Positions 36,622 to 47,037 of a stretch of DNA of 64,000 nt are shown one piece after another. The notes under the pieces were generated by a model, which was given only the letters and a program-made list of their open reading frames with translations, was not told where the DNA came from and ran no database searches. The first letter of the stretch is position 1, and each line of letters begins with the position of its first letter. Position numbers and translations under genes: made by a program. This DNA comes from Streptomyces olivoverticillatus (GTDB lineage: Bacteria; Actinomycetota; Actinomycetes; Streptomycetales; Streptomycetaceae): the NCBI RefSeq assembly GCF_014203555.1, contig NZ_JACHJH010000002.1:590791-654790 (forward strand), written 5' to 3'.

Positions 36622-36984
36622 ATGCGTGTGGTTTTTGCGGGGGCGCTGGCTGCGGTGCTCGTCTGCGGCGTGGCACCTGCCGCGCAGGCCCAGCCCACCA
36701 AGCGGCTCGGTGACTGTGCCGCCGGGCAGCTGTGCCTCTGGCCCAAAACGGAGTTCCGCGGGGCGCGGCAGACGAGCGAGCTCGCGGGCATCGACATCGA
36801 GAGCTGTATGACGCTGCCCGCCGGTACGAGCGCGGCGTCCCTGGCGAACCGGACGGGCCGGCCCGTCACCACGTACCAGAGCGCGACGTGCGCGGAGACG
36901 GGCGAGTTCGCGACCTACCCGTCGGGATCCTGGGCGCCCGAATCCCCGTACACGGTACGGGCGTACAAGGTCTGGGAGCAGTGA
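36622..36984 (+). CDS. Secreted peptidase inhibitor I36-like protein
   Basis: A 120-residue small exported protein. A Sec signal peptide (MRVVFAGALAAVLVCGVAPAAQAQ) precedes a mature domain of about 96 residues with four cysteines (GDCAAGQLCLWP, ESCMTLP, SATCAE), which could form two disulfides. The pattern C-x5-C-L-W-x9-G is that of the I36 family, whose founder inhibits Streptomyces metalloproteases; many members are only predicted inhibitors. GGGGAGTGA upstream supports ATG 36622. It is monocistronic, with a hairpin downstream. Confidence 0.82.
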   Translation: MRVVFAGALAAVLVCGVAPAAQAQPTKRLGDCAAGQLCLWPKTEFRGARQTSELAGIDIESCMTLPAGTSAASLANRTGRPVTTYQSATCAETGEFATYPSGSWAPESPYTVRAYKVWEQ

Positions 36985-37024
36985 GGGCGGGACGCCGTCC
37001 GCGGGCCGCGTCGAGCCGATCCTC

Positions 37025-37044
37025 CCCCGGCTGCCGCCGGGGGA
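37025..37044 (+). terminator. Hairpin after the I36-like gene
   Basis: CCCCCGGC (37025-37032) and GCCGGGGG (37037-37044) form an 8-bp stem with a 4-base loop, 40 bases after the gene. A related palindrome (CTGTGG...CCACAG, 37056-37076) follows and shares CGATTGCCCACA with the repeat at 47766. Confidence 0.6.
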
Positions 37045-37092
37045 TCCCCCAGCCCTGTGGAGCGATTGCCCACAGTCCTCGGGCGTAGAACG

Positions 37093-37134
37093 GCCTGTGC
37101 CCCCGGCCGGTGGGAACCGGTCGGGGGCACAGGC
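37093..37134 (-). terminator. Terminator of aceE
   Basis: A 19-bp stem with a single G-U wobble (GCCTGTGCCCCCGGCCGGT at 37093-37111 against 37116-37134) and a GGGA loop lies 30 bases beyond the aceE stop. Confidence 0.85.
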
Positions 37135-37164
37135 GTATTGACGGCTGACCGTCAGTGCGAACGA

Positions 37165-39897
<2,733 letters not shown>

Positions 39898-40356
39898 GCT
39901 GTTCCTTCGCTGTTCGGGTCGTGCACTGCACGCGGTCAAATACTGTTCTGCTGTAAGTCGCGCCGGCTCCCATCGTGGACCGCGGCGGCGGAAACGTCAT
40001 CTCTACTGGGCGGTAACCACCGCTAGTGAGACGAAGCGTCGTTCTTTGGTCGCCCGGGGCGGCCAAATCGCAACCTTACGCCCCCTATGCGGGACGCTTG
40101 CGTACGGCCGTTCGGACTCGATTGCCGTAATCGCACGGAGTAACTTCACAAACCCGGAGGAATGCTGTGGCGGTAATCACTCGCCACTGCTGCCTCATGG
40201 TTGGAGTTGCCATGAGACCGCCGCATCCGTCACCGTTTCGACGGTCTCGACGGCCGGGTACTTGCGCGATCCGTCCGGCACGTGTGGACTACGCCCAATG
40301 CTTCGCGTACGCGAGGAGCACAAGACAATTTCTCGAAAGATGACAGGAGGCAATCC
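39898..40356. other. Intergenic region between aceE and DUF3052 genes
   Basis: About 459 bases between divergent genes. It must contain the aceE promoter and that of the DUF3052 gene; I could not assign boxes with confidence. The only coding candidate is a 58-codon frame at 40167-40343, described separately. The segment near 40020-40080 is less GC-rich than its surroundings. Confidence 0.5.
40167..40343 (+). CDS. Possible short leader ORF before the DUF3052 gene
   Basis: A 58-codon frame starts at GTG 40167 with GGAGG at 40156-40160 and a 6-base spacer, and ends 13 bases before the GTG of the next gene, whose AGGAGG lies just after its stop. The peptide (VAVITRHCCLMVGVAMRPPH...) has no known family and is Arg-rich. 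Spacing suggests translational coupling, but codon bias is weak, so it may be chance. Confidence 0.25.
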   Translation: MAVITRHCCLMVGVAMRPPHPSPFRRSRRPGTCAIRPARVDYAQCFAYARSTRQFLER

Positions 40357-40797
40357 GTGAGCGCGACCGCGGACCACGCGGAGGAGCGGACCACCCTTGC
40401 CGCGAGGCTGGGTTTCCAGCCCGGACAGGTGGTCCAGGAGCTCGGTTACGACGAGGACACCGAGCAGGATCTCCGTGAGGCCATCGAGGAACACACCGGC
40501 ACGGAGCTCGTCGACGAGGAGTACGACGACGTCGCCGATGCCGTCCTGCTGTGGTTCCGCGACGAGGACGGCGACCTCACAGACGCGCTGGTGGATGCCA
40601 TCGGCCTGCTCGAAGAGGCCGGCATGATCTGCCTGCTCACCCCGAAGACGGGCCGTGACGGCTACATCGAGCCGAGCGACATCAGCGAGGCCGCGCGCAC
40701 CGCCGGCCTGTCCCAGACCAAGAGCATCAGCGTGGGCAAGGACTGGAACGGCAGCCGCCTGGCCACGCCGAAGGCCGCCAAGACCGGTCGCCGCTAG
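40357..40797 (+). CDS. DUF3052 family protein
   Basis: A 146-residue acidic cytoplasmic protein of the actinobacterial DUF3052 family: LAARLGFQPGQVVQELGYDEDTEQDLREAIEE, then DVADAVLLWFRDEDGDLTDALVDAIGLL and IWLLTPK-like CLLTPKTGRDGYIEPSDISEAARTAGL. No reaction is known. From memory, mycobacteria keep a homologue between aceE and ahpE, the same order as here. AGGAGG at 40345-40350 with a 6-base spacer fixes GTG 40357. Confidence 0.92.
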   Translation: MSATADHAEERTTLAARLGFQPGQVVQELGYDEDTEQDLREAIEEHTGTELVDEEYDDVADAVLLWFRDEDGDLTDALVDAIGLLEEAGMICLLTPKTGRDGYIEPSDISEAARTAGLSQTKSISVGKDWNGSRLATPKAAKTGRR

Positions 40798-40830
40798 CCG
40801 GCGCCGCGGCGCCGCCGCCGAAAACCACCT

Positions 40831-40868
40831 CCGCGCCCCCCGGCAGTCCCGACTGCCGGGGGGCGCGG
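40831..40868 (+). terminator. Terminator of the DUF3052 gene
   Basis: CCGCGCCCCCCGGCAGT (40831-40847) pairs perfectly with 40852-40868 around a CCCG loop, a 17-bp stem located between DUF3052 and the peroxiredoxin gene. Confidence 0.82.
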
Positions 40869-40977
40869 TGCGTCACGCCGGGGGCGCAGTGACACACTGG
40901 CCGCTCAACCGCCGGCGCGCGGCCGCGGCCAGCCGCCCCGCCACCCGGCGACCGTCGAGAGTGAGGGATGCGACCCC

Positions 40978-41436
40978 ATGGCGATTGAGGCCGGCACCAA
41001 GGCCCCCGACTTCGAGCTGCGGACCCAGCACGGCGAGACCGTCCGGCTCTCCGACTTCCGCGGCGAGAAGAACGTCGTGCTGCTCTTCTACCCCTTCGCC
41101 TTCACCGGCGTGTGCACCGGCGAGCTGTGCGCCCTGCGCGACGAGCTGCCGAAGTTCGCCAACGACGACGTCCAGCTGCTCGCCGTGTCCAACGACTCCC
41201 CGTTCAGCCTGCGCGTCTTCGCCGAGCAGGAGGGCCTGGAGTACCCGCTGCTGTCCGACTTCTGGCCGCACGGCGAGACCAGCCGCGCCTACGGCGTCTT
41301 CGACGAGGAGAAGGGCTGCGCCGTGCGCGGCACCTTCATCATCGACAAGGAGGGCGTCGTCCGCTGGACGGTCGTCAACGGGCTGCCCGACGCGCGTGAC
41401 CTGAACGAGTACATCAAGGCGCTCGCCGCCCTCTGA
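40978..41436 (+). CDS. ahpE: AhpE-like peroxiredoxin
   Basis: A 152-residue AhpC/TSA-family peroxidase. The peroxidatic Cys is in the P-F-x-F-T-x-V-C motif (FYPFAFTGVCTGELCALRD), with a second Cys 4 residues later and the conserved Arg in the C-terminal half. It reduces hydrogen and organic peroxides or peroxynitrite. Length and motif match one-Cys AhpE of Mycobacterium, and the aceE-DUF3052-ahpE order supports this. ATG/GTG context: ATG 40978 follows a GTGAGGGATG purine-rich stretch. Confidence 0.9.
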   Translation: MAIEAGTKAPDFELRTQHGETVRLSDFRGEKNVVLLFYPFAFTGVCTGELCALRDELPKFANDDVQLLAVSNDSPFSLRVFAEQEGLEYPLLSDFWPHGETSRAYGVFDEEKGCAVRGTFIIDKEGVVRWTVVNGLPDARDLNEYIKALAAL

Positions 41437-41571
41437 GGGCTTGTGGCGCAAGAGCCTGTAATCGGTGGGAACCGGTCACTAGGATCCGTACGTTGATCGG
41501 ATGCCATCGCACAACCGGGGGCGCGGGACGGCCATGATCCGTCCGGGCCCCTCGAAACCAATGGAGGACTC

Positions 41572-42147
41572 GTGGGAGTCAGTCTCAGCAAGGGCGGCAA
41601 CGTCTCGCTGACCAAGGCGGCCCCGAACCTGACCGCGGTCGTCGTCGGTCTGGGCTGGGACGCCCGTACCACCACCGGTACGGACTTCGACCTGGACGCC
41701 AGCGCCCTGCTGACGAACGACCAGGGGAAGGTCGCCAACGACCAGAACTTCGTCTTCTTCAACAACCTCAAGAGCCCCGACGGCTCCGTCGAGCACCAGG
41801 GTGACAACCTCACCGGTGAGGGCGAGGGCGACGACGAGGTCATCAAGGTCAACCTGGCAGGCGTCCCGGCCGACGTGCAGAAGATCGTGTTCCCGGTCTC
41901 CATCTACGAGGCCGAGACCCGCCAGCAGAGCTTCGGCCAGGTGCGCAACGCCTACATCCGCGTCGTGAACCAGGCCGACAACTCCGAGCTGGCCCGCTAC
42001 GACCTGAGCGAGGACGCCTCGACCGAGACCGCCATGGTCTTCGGCGAGCTCTACCGCAACGGCGCCGAGTGGAAGTTCCGGGCCATCGGCCAGGGCTACG
42101 CCTCGGGCCTGCGCGGCATCGCGCAGGACTTCGGCGTCAACGTCTGA
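41572..42147 (+). CDS. terD: TerD family protein, copy 1
   Basis: A 191-residue calcium-binding-type TerD domain. Family blocks are present: [20 protein letters not shown] at the start, [33 protein letters not shown] and [14 protein letters not shown], ending [21 protein letters not shown]. TerD proteins bind Ca2+ through acidic residues and take part in Ter stress responses. GTG 41572 follows GGAGGACTC. A weak SigR-like promoter (GGGAAC-N18-CGTTG at 41467-41495) lies upstream. First gene of the ter segment. Confidence 0.94.
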   Translation: MGVSLSKGGNVSLTKAAPNLTAVVVGLGWDARTTTGTDFDLDASALLTNDQGKVANDQNFVFFNNLKSPDGSVEHQGDNLTGEGEGDDEVIKVNLAGVPADVQKIVFPVSIYEAETRQQSFGQVRNAYIRVVNQADNSELARYDLSEDASTETAMVFGELYRNGAEWKFRAIGQGYASGLRGIAQDFGVNV

Positions 42148-42245
42148 CGTCCCGCACCGACGTGTCCGGCGCCGCACCCCCGAACGGGAGTGCGGCGCCG
42201 CTCGTGCACGTCGGCCGTTTCTCGAATCGGGGAGGAAGCAAGATC

Positions 42246-42821
42246 ATGGGCGTAACGCTCGCCAAGGGAGGCAATGTCTCCCTCTCCAAGGCCGCACCCA
42301 ACCTCACCAACGTCACCGTCGGCCTCGGCTGGGATGCACGCTCCACCACGGGAGCGCCCTTCGACCTCGACGCCAGCGCGCTGCTGTGCGCCTCGGGCCG
42401 GGTGCTGGGCGACGAGTACTTCGTCTTCTACAACAACCTCAAGAGTCCCGAGGGCTCCGTCGAACACACCGGCGACAACCTCACCGGTGAGGGCGAGGGC
42501 GACGACGAGTCGATCCTCGTGGACCTCACCAAGGTGCCCGCGGCCTGCGACAAGATCGTCTTCCCCGTCTCCATCCACGAGGCCGACCTGCGCGGCCAGA
42601 GCTTCGGCCAGGTCAGCAACGCCTACATCCGGGTGGTCAACCAGGCCGACGGCAGCGAGCTGGCCCGCTACGACCTGAGCGAGGACGCCGCCGGGGAGAC
42701 CGCGATGATCTTCGGTGAGGTCTATCGCTACAACGGCGAATGGAAGTTCCGGGCGGTCGGACAGGGGTACGCGTCGGGTCTGCGCGGGATCGCCCTAGAC
42801 TTCGGGGTCAACGTTTCGTAA
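42246..42821 (+). CDS. terD: TerD family protein, copy 2
   Basis: A 191-residue TerD paralogue that matches the upstream copy over its whole length: [50 protein letters not shown] and the same C-terminus. The conserved acidic calcium-binding positions are kept. Adjacent arrangement and similarity indicate a tandem duplication. GGAGGAAG at 42231-42238 precedes ATG 42246. It is followed 48 bases later by the DUF475 gene. Confidence 0.94.
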   Translation: MGVTLAKGGNVSLSKAAPNLTNVTVGLGWDARSTTGAPFDLDASALLCASGRVLGDEYFVFYNNLKSPEGSVEHTGDNLTGEGEGDDESILVDLTKVPAACDKIVFPVSIHEADLRGQSFGQVSNAYIRVVNQADGSELARYDLSEDAAGETAMIFGEVYRYNGEWKFRAVGQGYASGLRGIALDFGVNVS

Positions 42822-42869
42822 AGCCGCGTCCGCGCGGAGAGACCTGTACAGCGAAGGATTGGGTAGCCA

Positions 42870-44006
42870 GTGCTCCTGAAAACCTTTGGCTGGTCGTTCG
42901 CCATCACGGCGGCCGGACTGGCCTTGGCCGGCATTCTCTGGGGGTGGCAGGGCCTGGCGATCGTCGCGATCCTCTCGGTCCTGGAGATTTCGCTCTCGTT
43001 CGACAATGCGGTGATCAACGCCGGGATCCTCCGGAAGCTGAATCCGTTCTGGCAGAAGATGTTCCTCACCGTGGGCATCCTCATCGCCGTGTTCGGCATG
43101 CGGCTGGTCTTCCCGGTCGTCATCGTCGCCATCACGGCGAAGCTGGGCCCGATCGAGGCCGTCAAGGTCGCCATCCAGGACCACGATCGCTACGAGCAGC
43201 TGGTCACCAGCGCGCATCCGGCCATCGCCGCCTTCGGCGGAATGTTCCTGCTGATGATCTTCCTGGACTTCATCTTCGAGGACCGGGACATCAAGTGGCT
43301 CGCGTGGCTGGAGAAGCCGCTGGCCCGGCTGGGCAAGCTGGACACCCTCTCCACCGTCGTCTCGCTGGTCGTGCTGCTCATCGCGGCGACCACGGTCGCC
43401 ACGTCCGTCCCGGTGCACGGTGGCTCCGGCACGGTCGACAAGTCCGCGACCGTGCTGCTGGCCGGCATCGGCGGCCTGGTGACGTATCTGATCGTCGGCG
43501 GCATCTCCGGCTTCTTCGAGGACCGCCTGGAGGACGAGGAGGACGAGGAGTCCGAGGAAGCGGCGCCGGCCGCCAAGGGCGGCGCCTCGCTCGTCGGGCT
43601 GGCGGGCAAGGCCGCGTTCTTCATGTTCCTCTACCTGGAGGTCATCGACGCGTCCTTCTCCTTCGACGGTGTCATCGGCGCCTTCGCCATCACCAACGAC
43701 ATCTTCATGATGGCGCTGGGTCTGGGCATCGGCGCCATGTACATCCGTTCGCTGACGGTCTTCCTGGTCCGCAAGGGCACCCTCGACGACTACGTCTATC
43801 TGGAGCACGGTGCGCACTACGCCATCGGTGCCCTCGCCGTCATCCTGCTGATCACCATCAAGCACGAGATCAACGAGGTCGTCACCGGTCTGGTCGGCGT
43901 CGTCCTGATCGGTCTGTCCTTCCTCTCCTCGGTGGTGCGCAACCGCCGGGAGACGGAGCCGGGGGACGGCTCCGAGGCGAAGGCCGAGGTCTCGTCCGGG
44001 GTGTGA
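42870..44006 (+). CDS. DUF475/TerC-like integral membrane protein
   Basis: A 378-residue membrane protein with about nine hydrophobic segments. The TerC-type acidic motif is ILSVLEISLSFDNAVINAG near residues 35-55, and its counterpart in the second half is VIDASFSFDGVIGAFAIT. A charged cytoplasmic insert (EDRLEDEEDEESEEA) separates the halves. TerC relatives are proposed metal-ion exporters or membrane anchors for Ter complexes. Its position between terD and a TerA-like gene supports a Ter role. GTG 42870 is the start. Confidence 0.92.
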   Translation: MLLKTFGWSFAITAAGLALAGILWGWQGLAIVAILSVLEISLSFDNAVINAGILRKLNPFWQKMFLTVGILIAVFGMRLVFPVVIVAITAKLGPIEAVKVAIQDHDRYEQLVTSAHPAIAAFGGMFLLMIFLDFIFEDRDIKWLAWLEKPLARLGKLDTLSTVVSLVVLLIAATTVATSVPVHGGSGTVDKSATVLLAGIGGLVTYLIVGGISGFFEDRLEDEEDEESEEAAPAAKGGASLVGLAGKAAFFMFLYLEVIDASFSFDGVIGAFAITNDIFMMALGLGIGAMYIRSLTVFLVRKGTLDDYVYLEHGAHYAIGALAVILLITIKHEINEVVTGLVGVVLIGLSFLSSVVRNRRETEPGDGSEAKAEVSSGV

Positions 44007-44107
44007 CTCCGGCACATTTGAGGAACGCTCTGAGCGGGGCGGTCGCGAGGATCAACCTCACGGCCGCCCCGCGGCCGTAGCAGGGCTCATGCTGGGAGTA
44101 GGGGGCA

Positions 44108-44854
44108 ATGGGAATCAGGGACAGGTTCTTCGGCAACTGGGGGACTGCTGCCGCACGGCAATTCGATGCCGTCGGCACCAGCGGCGCGGTCGAGCTGACC
44201 AAGCGCCGCCCGACGTTCTCGCTGACCAAGCAGGGTGCCGTCAGCGGCAATCTGCGGGTCAATCTGTCCTGGCGGATGCGCACCTCGGACTTCGACGAGC
44301 GGCGGGGAAGCTTCGGCACCGGGATGCGGCATCCGCTGCGCAAGTTCACCCCAGAGCTCGTCCAGGCCCAGGGTCCCGCGATGGTCAACGTGGACCTCGA
44401 CCTCGCCTGTATGTATGAGCTGCAGGATGGCACCAAGGGCGTAGTGCAGCCCCTCGGGAACATCCTGGGCAGCATCAACTCGCCGCCGTATATCCAGCTG
44501 AGCGGTGACGACCGCTTCGGCTCGGGGTCGGGCGAGACGATCTACATCAACATGGACCACCGCGACGACTTCAAGCGCGTGCTGGTCTTCGTCTACATCT
44601 ACGACGGGACCCCCGCCTTCGACCGTACACACGCGATGGTGACGCTCTACCCGGGCAACGGCCCGGCGCTGGAGATCCCCCTCCACGAGCGGGCGCCGGA
44701 AGCGCGGTCGTGCGCGGTGGTGATGATCGAGAACGTCAAGGGCGAGATCGTCGTGCGGCGCGAGATGCGCTACGTGTACGGCTTCCAGGCGGAGCTCGAC
44801 CGGTTGTACGGGTGGGGGCTGCAGTGGGGCAGGGGATACAAGTCGAAGGTGTAG
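44108..44854 (+). CDS. TerA-like tellurium resistance protein
   Basis: A 248-residue protein of the TerA/TerD superfamily. The core contains VELTKRRPTFSLTKQ, NLRVNLSWRM, VNVDLDLACMYELQDGTKGVVQPLG, and SGSGETIYINMDHRDDFKRVLVFVYIYDG, which correspond to TerD strands with partial loss of calcium ligands. It is the last gene of the rightward ter segment and converges on a third terD-type gene after 25 bases. The family is thought to act with TerD in stress-linked membrane complexes. Confidence 0.86.
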   Translation: MGIRDRFFGNWGTAAARQFDAVGTSGAVELTKRRPTFSLTKQGAVSGNLRVNLSWRMRTSDFDERRGSFGTGMRHPLRKFTPELVQAQGPAMVNVDLDLACMYELQDGTKGVVQPLGNILGSINSPPYIQLSGDDRFGSGSGETIYINMDHRDDFKRVLVFVYIYDGTPAFDRTHAMVTLYPGNGPALEIPLHERAPEARSCAVVMIENVKGEIVVRREMRYVYGFQAELDRLYGWGLQWGRGYKSKV

Positions 44855-44879
44855 CCGACGGCCCGCCCCGTCGCGGGCC

Positions 44880-45653
44880 CTAGCGGTTCGGCTGGAACTG
44901 CGGCCCCTGCGGCGGCAGCCGGAAGCCCGGGTCCGGCACCGGACGCGGCTGCGGATAGCCGTAGGACGGCTGCGGGCGCTGCGGGTATCCGTACGCCGGC
45001 TGCGACGGCTGCGCCGGGATCACGGGCGGCGCGGCGGGCGGCGGCGGATATCCCACCGCGCCGGCGGGCGGTTGCGCGGGCTCCTGGGCGGGCTCCGCGG
45101 GCGCCTCGCCCTCCGGCTCCTCCACCGTGATCCCGAACTCGGTGGCCAGCCCCACCAGCCCCGAGGCGTAGCCCTGGCCGAGCGCGCGGAACTTCCACCC
45201 CTCGCCGCGCCGGTACAGCTCGCCGCAGAGCATCGCGGTCTCGTCGCCCGTCTCCGCCCGTACGTCGAAGCGCGCGACGGCCGCGGAGTCCCGCCCGGCG
45301 TCGTAGAGCAGCACGCACAAGTCCCTGACCTGACCGAACGCCCCGCCGTCCGCCGAGGCGGCCAGCACCACGCGCGTCACGGAGGCGTCCAGCGTGGACA
45401 GGTCGGCCTCGATCGAGTCCGTCATGCCCTCGATCTGCCGCTTCTTGGGCAGGTGCCGGACCAGGCCGGAGGGGTGCCGGGGCTGGTTGTAGAAGACGAA
45501 GTCCTCGTCCGTGCGCACGCGGCCGCTCTCGCCCAGCAGCAGGGCGGAGACGTCCACGTCCGGAACGCCCGGGCCGGGGGTCCAGCGCAGGACGGCCCGT
45601 ACGCTGTGGGCCTCCAGCGGGATGTTCGACCCCTTCATCATGGCGTGCGTCAT
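44880..45653 (-). CDS. TerD domain protein with Pro/Tyr/Gln-rich tail
   Basis: A 257-residue protein. Residues 1-185 form a divergent TerD domain (MTHAMMKGSNIPLEAHSVRA..., [20 protein letters not shown]) and residues 190-257 a low-complexity tail of P, Y, Q and G repeats (YGYPQ motifs), likely disordered and possibly a multimerisation or membrane-surface module. It is divergent from the HpcH-type lyase gene, sharing a 217-base promoter region, and convergent with the TerA-like gene. Confidence 0.88.
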   Translation of the reverse strand: MTHAMMKGSNIPLEAHSVRAVLRWTPGPGVPDVDVSALLLGESGRVRTDEDFVFYNQPRHPSGLVRHLPKKRQIEGMTDSIEADLSTLDASVTRVVLAASADGGAFGQVRDLCVLLYDAGRDSAAVARFDVRAETGDETAMLCGELYRRGEGWKFRALGQGYASGLVGLATEFGITVEEPEGEAPAEPAQEPAQPPAGAVGYPPPPAAPPVIPAQPSQPAYGYPQRPQPSYGYPQPRPVPDPGFRLPPQGPQFQPNR

Positions 45654-45779
45654 GTCCGCAATCCTGCCTTCCTCCCCGGGTCGCGGACAACGCAGGGGTT
45701 GCCGCCGGGCTGTCGTGCGCGTATCGCTTACCGAACCGAGCCATCCCCGTCACGAGTTTTTCACGTGCTTGGGGAACTC

Positions 45780-45806
45780 TTGACCCATCCCCGGACGTAC
45801 GATAAT
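45780..45806 (+). promoter_or_regulatory. Candidate promoter of the lyase-PRTase-HAD operon
   Basis: TTGACC at 45780-45785 and GATAAT at 45801-45806 are 15 bases apart, 65 bases upstream of the ATG at 45871. The boxes fit an HrdB-type promoter except for the slightly short spacer. Confidence 0.45.
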
Positions 45807-45870
45807 CGGCCGCGCCTCTTAGCCGGGTGGCCCGGAGGGAGACGTGCGGGCACTGCAGACGGGGAGAGCA

Positions 45871-47037
45871 ATGAGGCATTTCGGGTACCTTGCGCCTGCG
45901 GTGCGGAATGGTTTGTTCCATCAGGAGCCGGGTGAGTTCGACGCCGGTTCGCCGGCGCGTACGCTCTCCGTCGCCCTCGGCGCCACGCTCTACAGCCCCG
46001 CCACCCGGCCCACCCTCGCCCGGGACGTCCTCAAGCAGGCCCGGCGCGGCGTGGTCTCCATGGTGCTGTGCCTGGAGGATTCCATCGGCGACGCCGAGGT
46101 GGCGGCCGGCGAGGAGAACCTCGTCCGCCAGCTCACCGAGCTCGACGGCCATGACAGCGGCGAACTGCCGCTGCTCTTCGTCCGCGTGCGCGAGCCCGGC
46201 CAGATCACCGACCTCGTGCGGCGGCTCGGCCCCGCCGTCCGGTCGCTGTCCGGATTTGTCCTGCCCAAATTCACCGAAGAGCGCGGACTGCCCTTCCTCG
46301 AAGCGCTGGCCGACGCCGAAACCGCCTGCGGGCGACGGCTGTTCGCCATGCCCGTCCTGGAATCGCCCGAACTGCTCCACCTGGAGACCCGCAGGGAGAC
46401 CCTCGGCGGCATAGTCCGCACGGTCGAGAAGTACCGCGAGCGCATCCTGGCGCTGCGGCTCGGCGTCACCGACTTCTGCTCCGCGTACGGGCTGCGCCGT
46501 GCGCCGGACATGACCGCCTACGACGTCCAGCTCGTCGCCTCCGTCATCGCCGACGTCGTCAACGTCCTCGGCCGCGCCGACGGCAGCGGCTTCACGGTCA
46601 CCGGCCCGGTGTGGGAGTACTTCCCGCAGCCCGAGCGAATGTTCAAGCCACAGCTGCGCCGCAGCCCGTTCGCCGGCCCCGCCGAGGCGCTGCGCACGGC
46701 CCTGATCGAGCACGACCTGGACGGCCTGCTCCGCGAGATCCAGCTCGACCGCGCCAATGGCCTGCAGGGCAAGACCTGCATCCACCCCTCCCACGTCGCG
46801 CCCGTGCACGCGCTGTCGGTCGTCAGCCACGAGGAGTTCAGCGACGCCCAGGACATCCTGCGCCCCGAGCGGGGAGGCGGCGGCGTGCTGCGCTCCGCCT
46901 ACACGAACAAGATGAACGAAGTGAAACCCCACCGCGCCTGGGCGGAGCGGACCATGCTGCGCGCCGAGGTCTTCGGCGTCGCCCGCGAGGACGTGAGCTT
47001 CGTGGAGCTGCTGGCGGCGGGGTTGCAGGACGTATGA
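45871..47037 (+). CDS. HpcH/HpaI aldolase or citrate lyase family protein (Ter-linked)
   Basis: A 388-residue TIM-barrel lyase. Family features are VVSMVLCLEDSIGDAEV (acidic metal-binding part), FVRVREPGQ (substrate Arg), FVLPKFTEERG, and LFAMPVLESPELLHLE with the conserved Glu; GKTCIHPSHVAPVHALSVVSHEEFSDAQDIL is the C-terminal signature. It may cleave or form a C-C bond in the Ter-associated biosynthetic pathway. It overlaps the next gene by 4 bases (ATGA), so the two are coupled. ATG 45871 has GGGGAGAG upstream; an in-frame GTG at 45844 is less likely. Confidence 0.87.
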   Translation: MRHFGYLAPAVRNGLFHQEPGEFDAGSPARTLSVALGATLYSPATRPTLARDVLKQARRGVVSMVLCLEDSIGDAEVAAGEENLVRQLTELDGHDSGELPLLFVRVREPGQITDLVRRLGPAVRSLSGFVLPKFTEERGLPFLEALADAETACGRRLFAMPVLESPELLHLETRRETLGGIVRTVEKYRERILALRLGVTDFCSAYGLRRAPDMTAYDVQLVASVIADVVNVLGRADGSGFTVTGPVWEYFPQPERMFKPQLRRSPFAGPAEALRTALIEHDLDGLLREIQLDRANGLQGKTCIHPSHVAPVHALSVVSHEEFSDAQDILRPERGGGGVLRSAYTNKMNEVKPHRAWAERTMLRAEVFGVAREDVSFVELLAAGLQDV

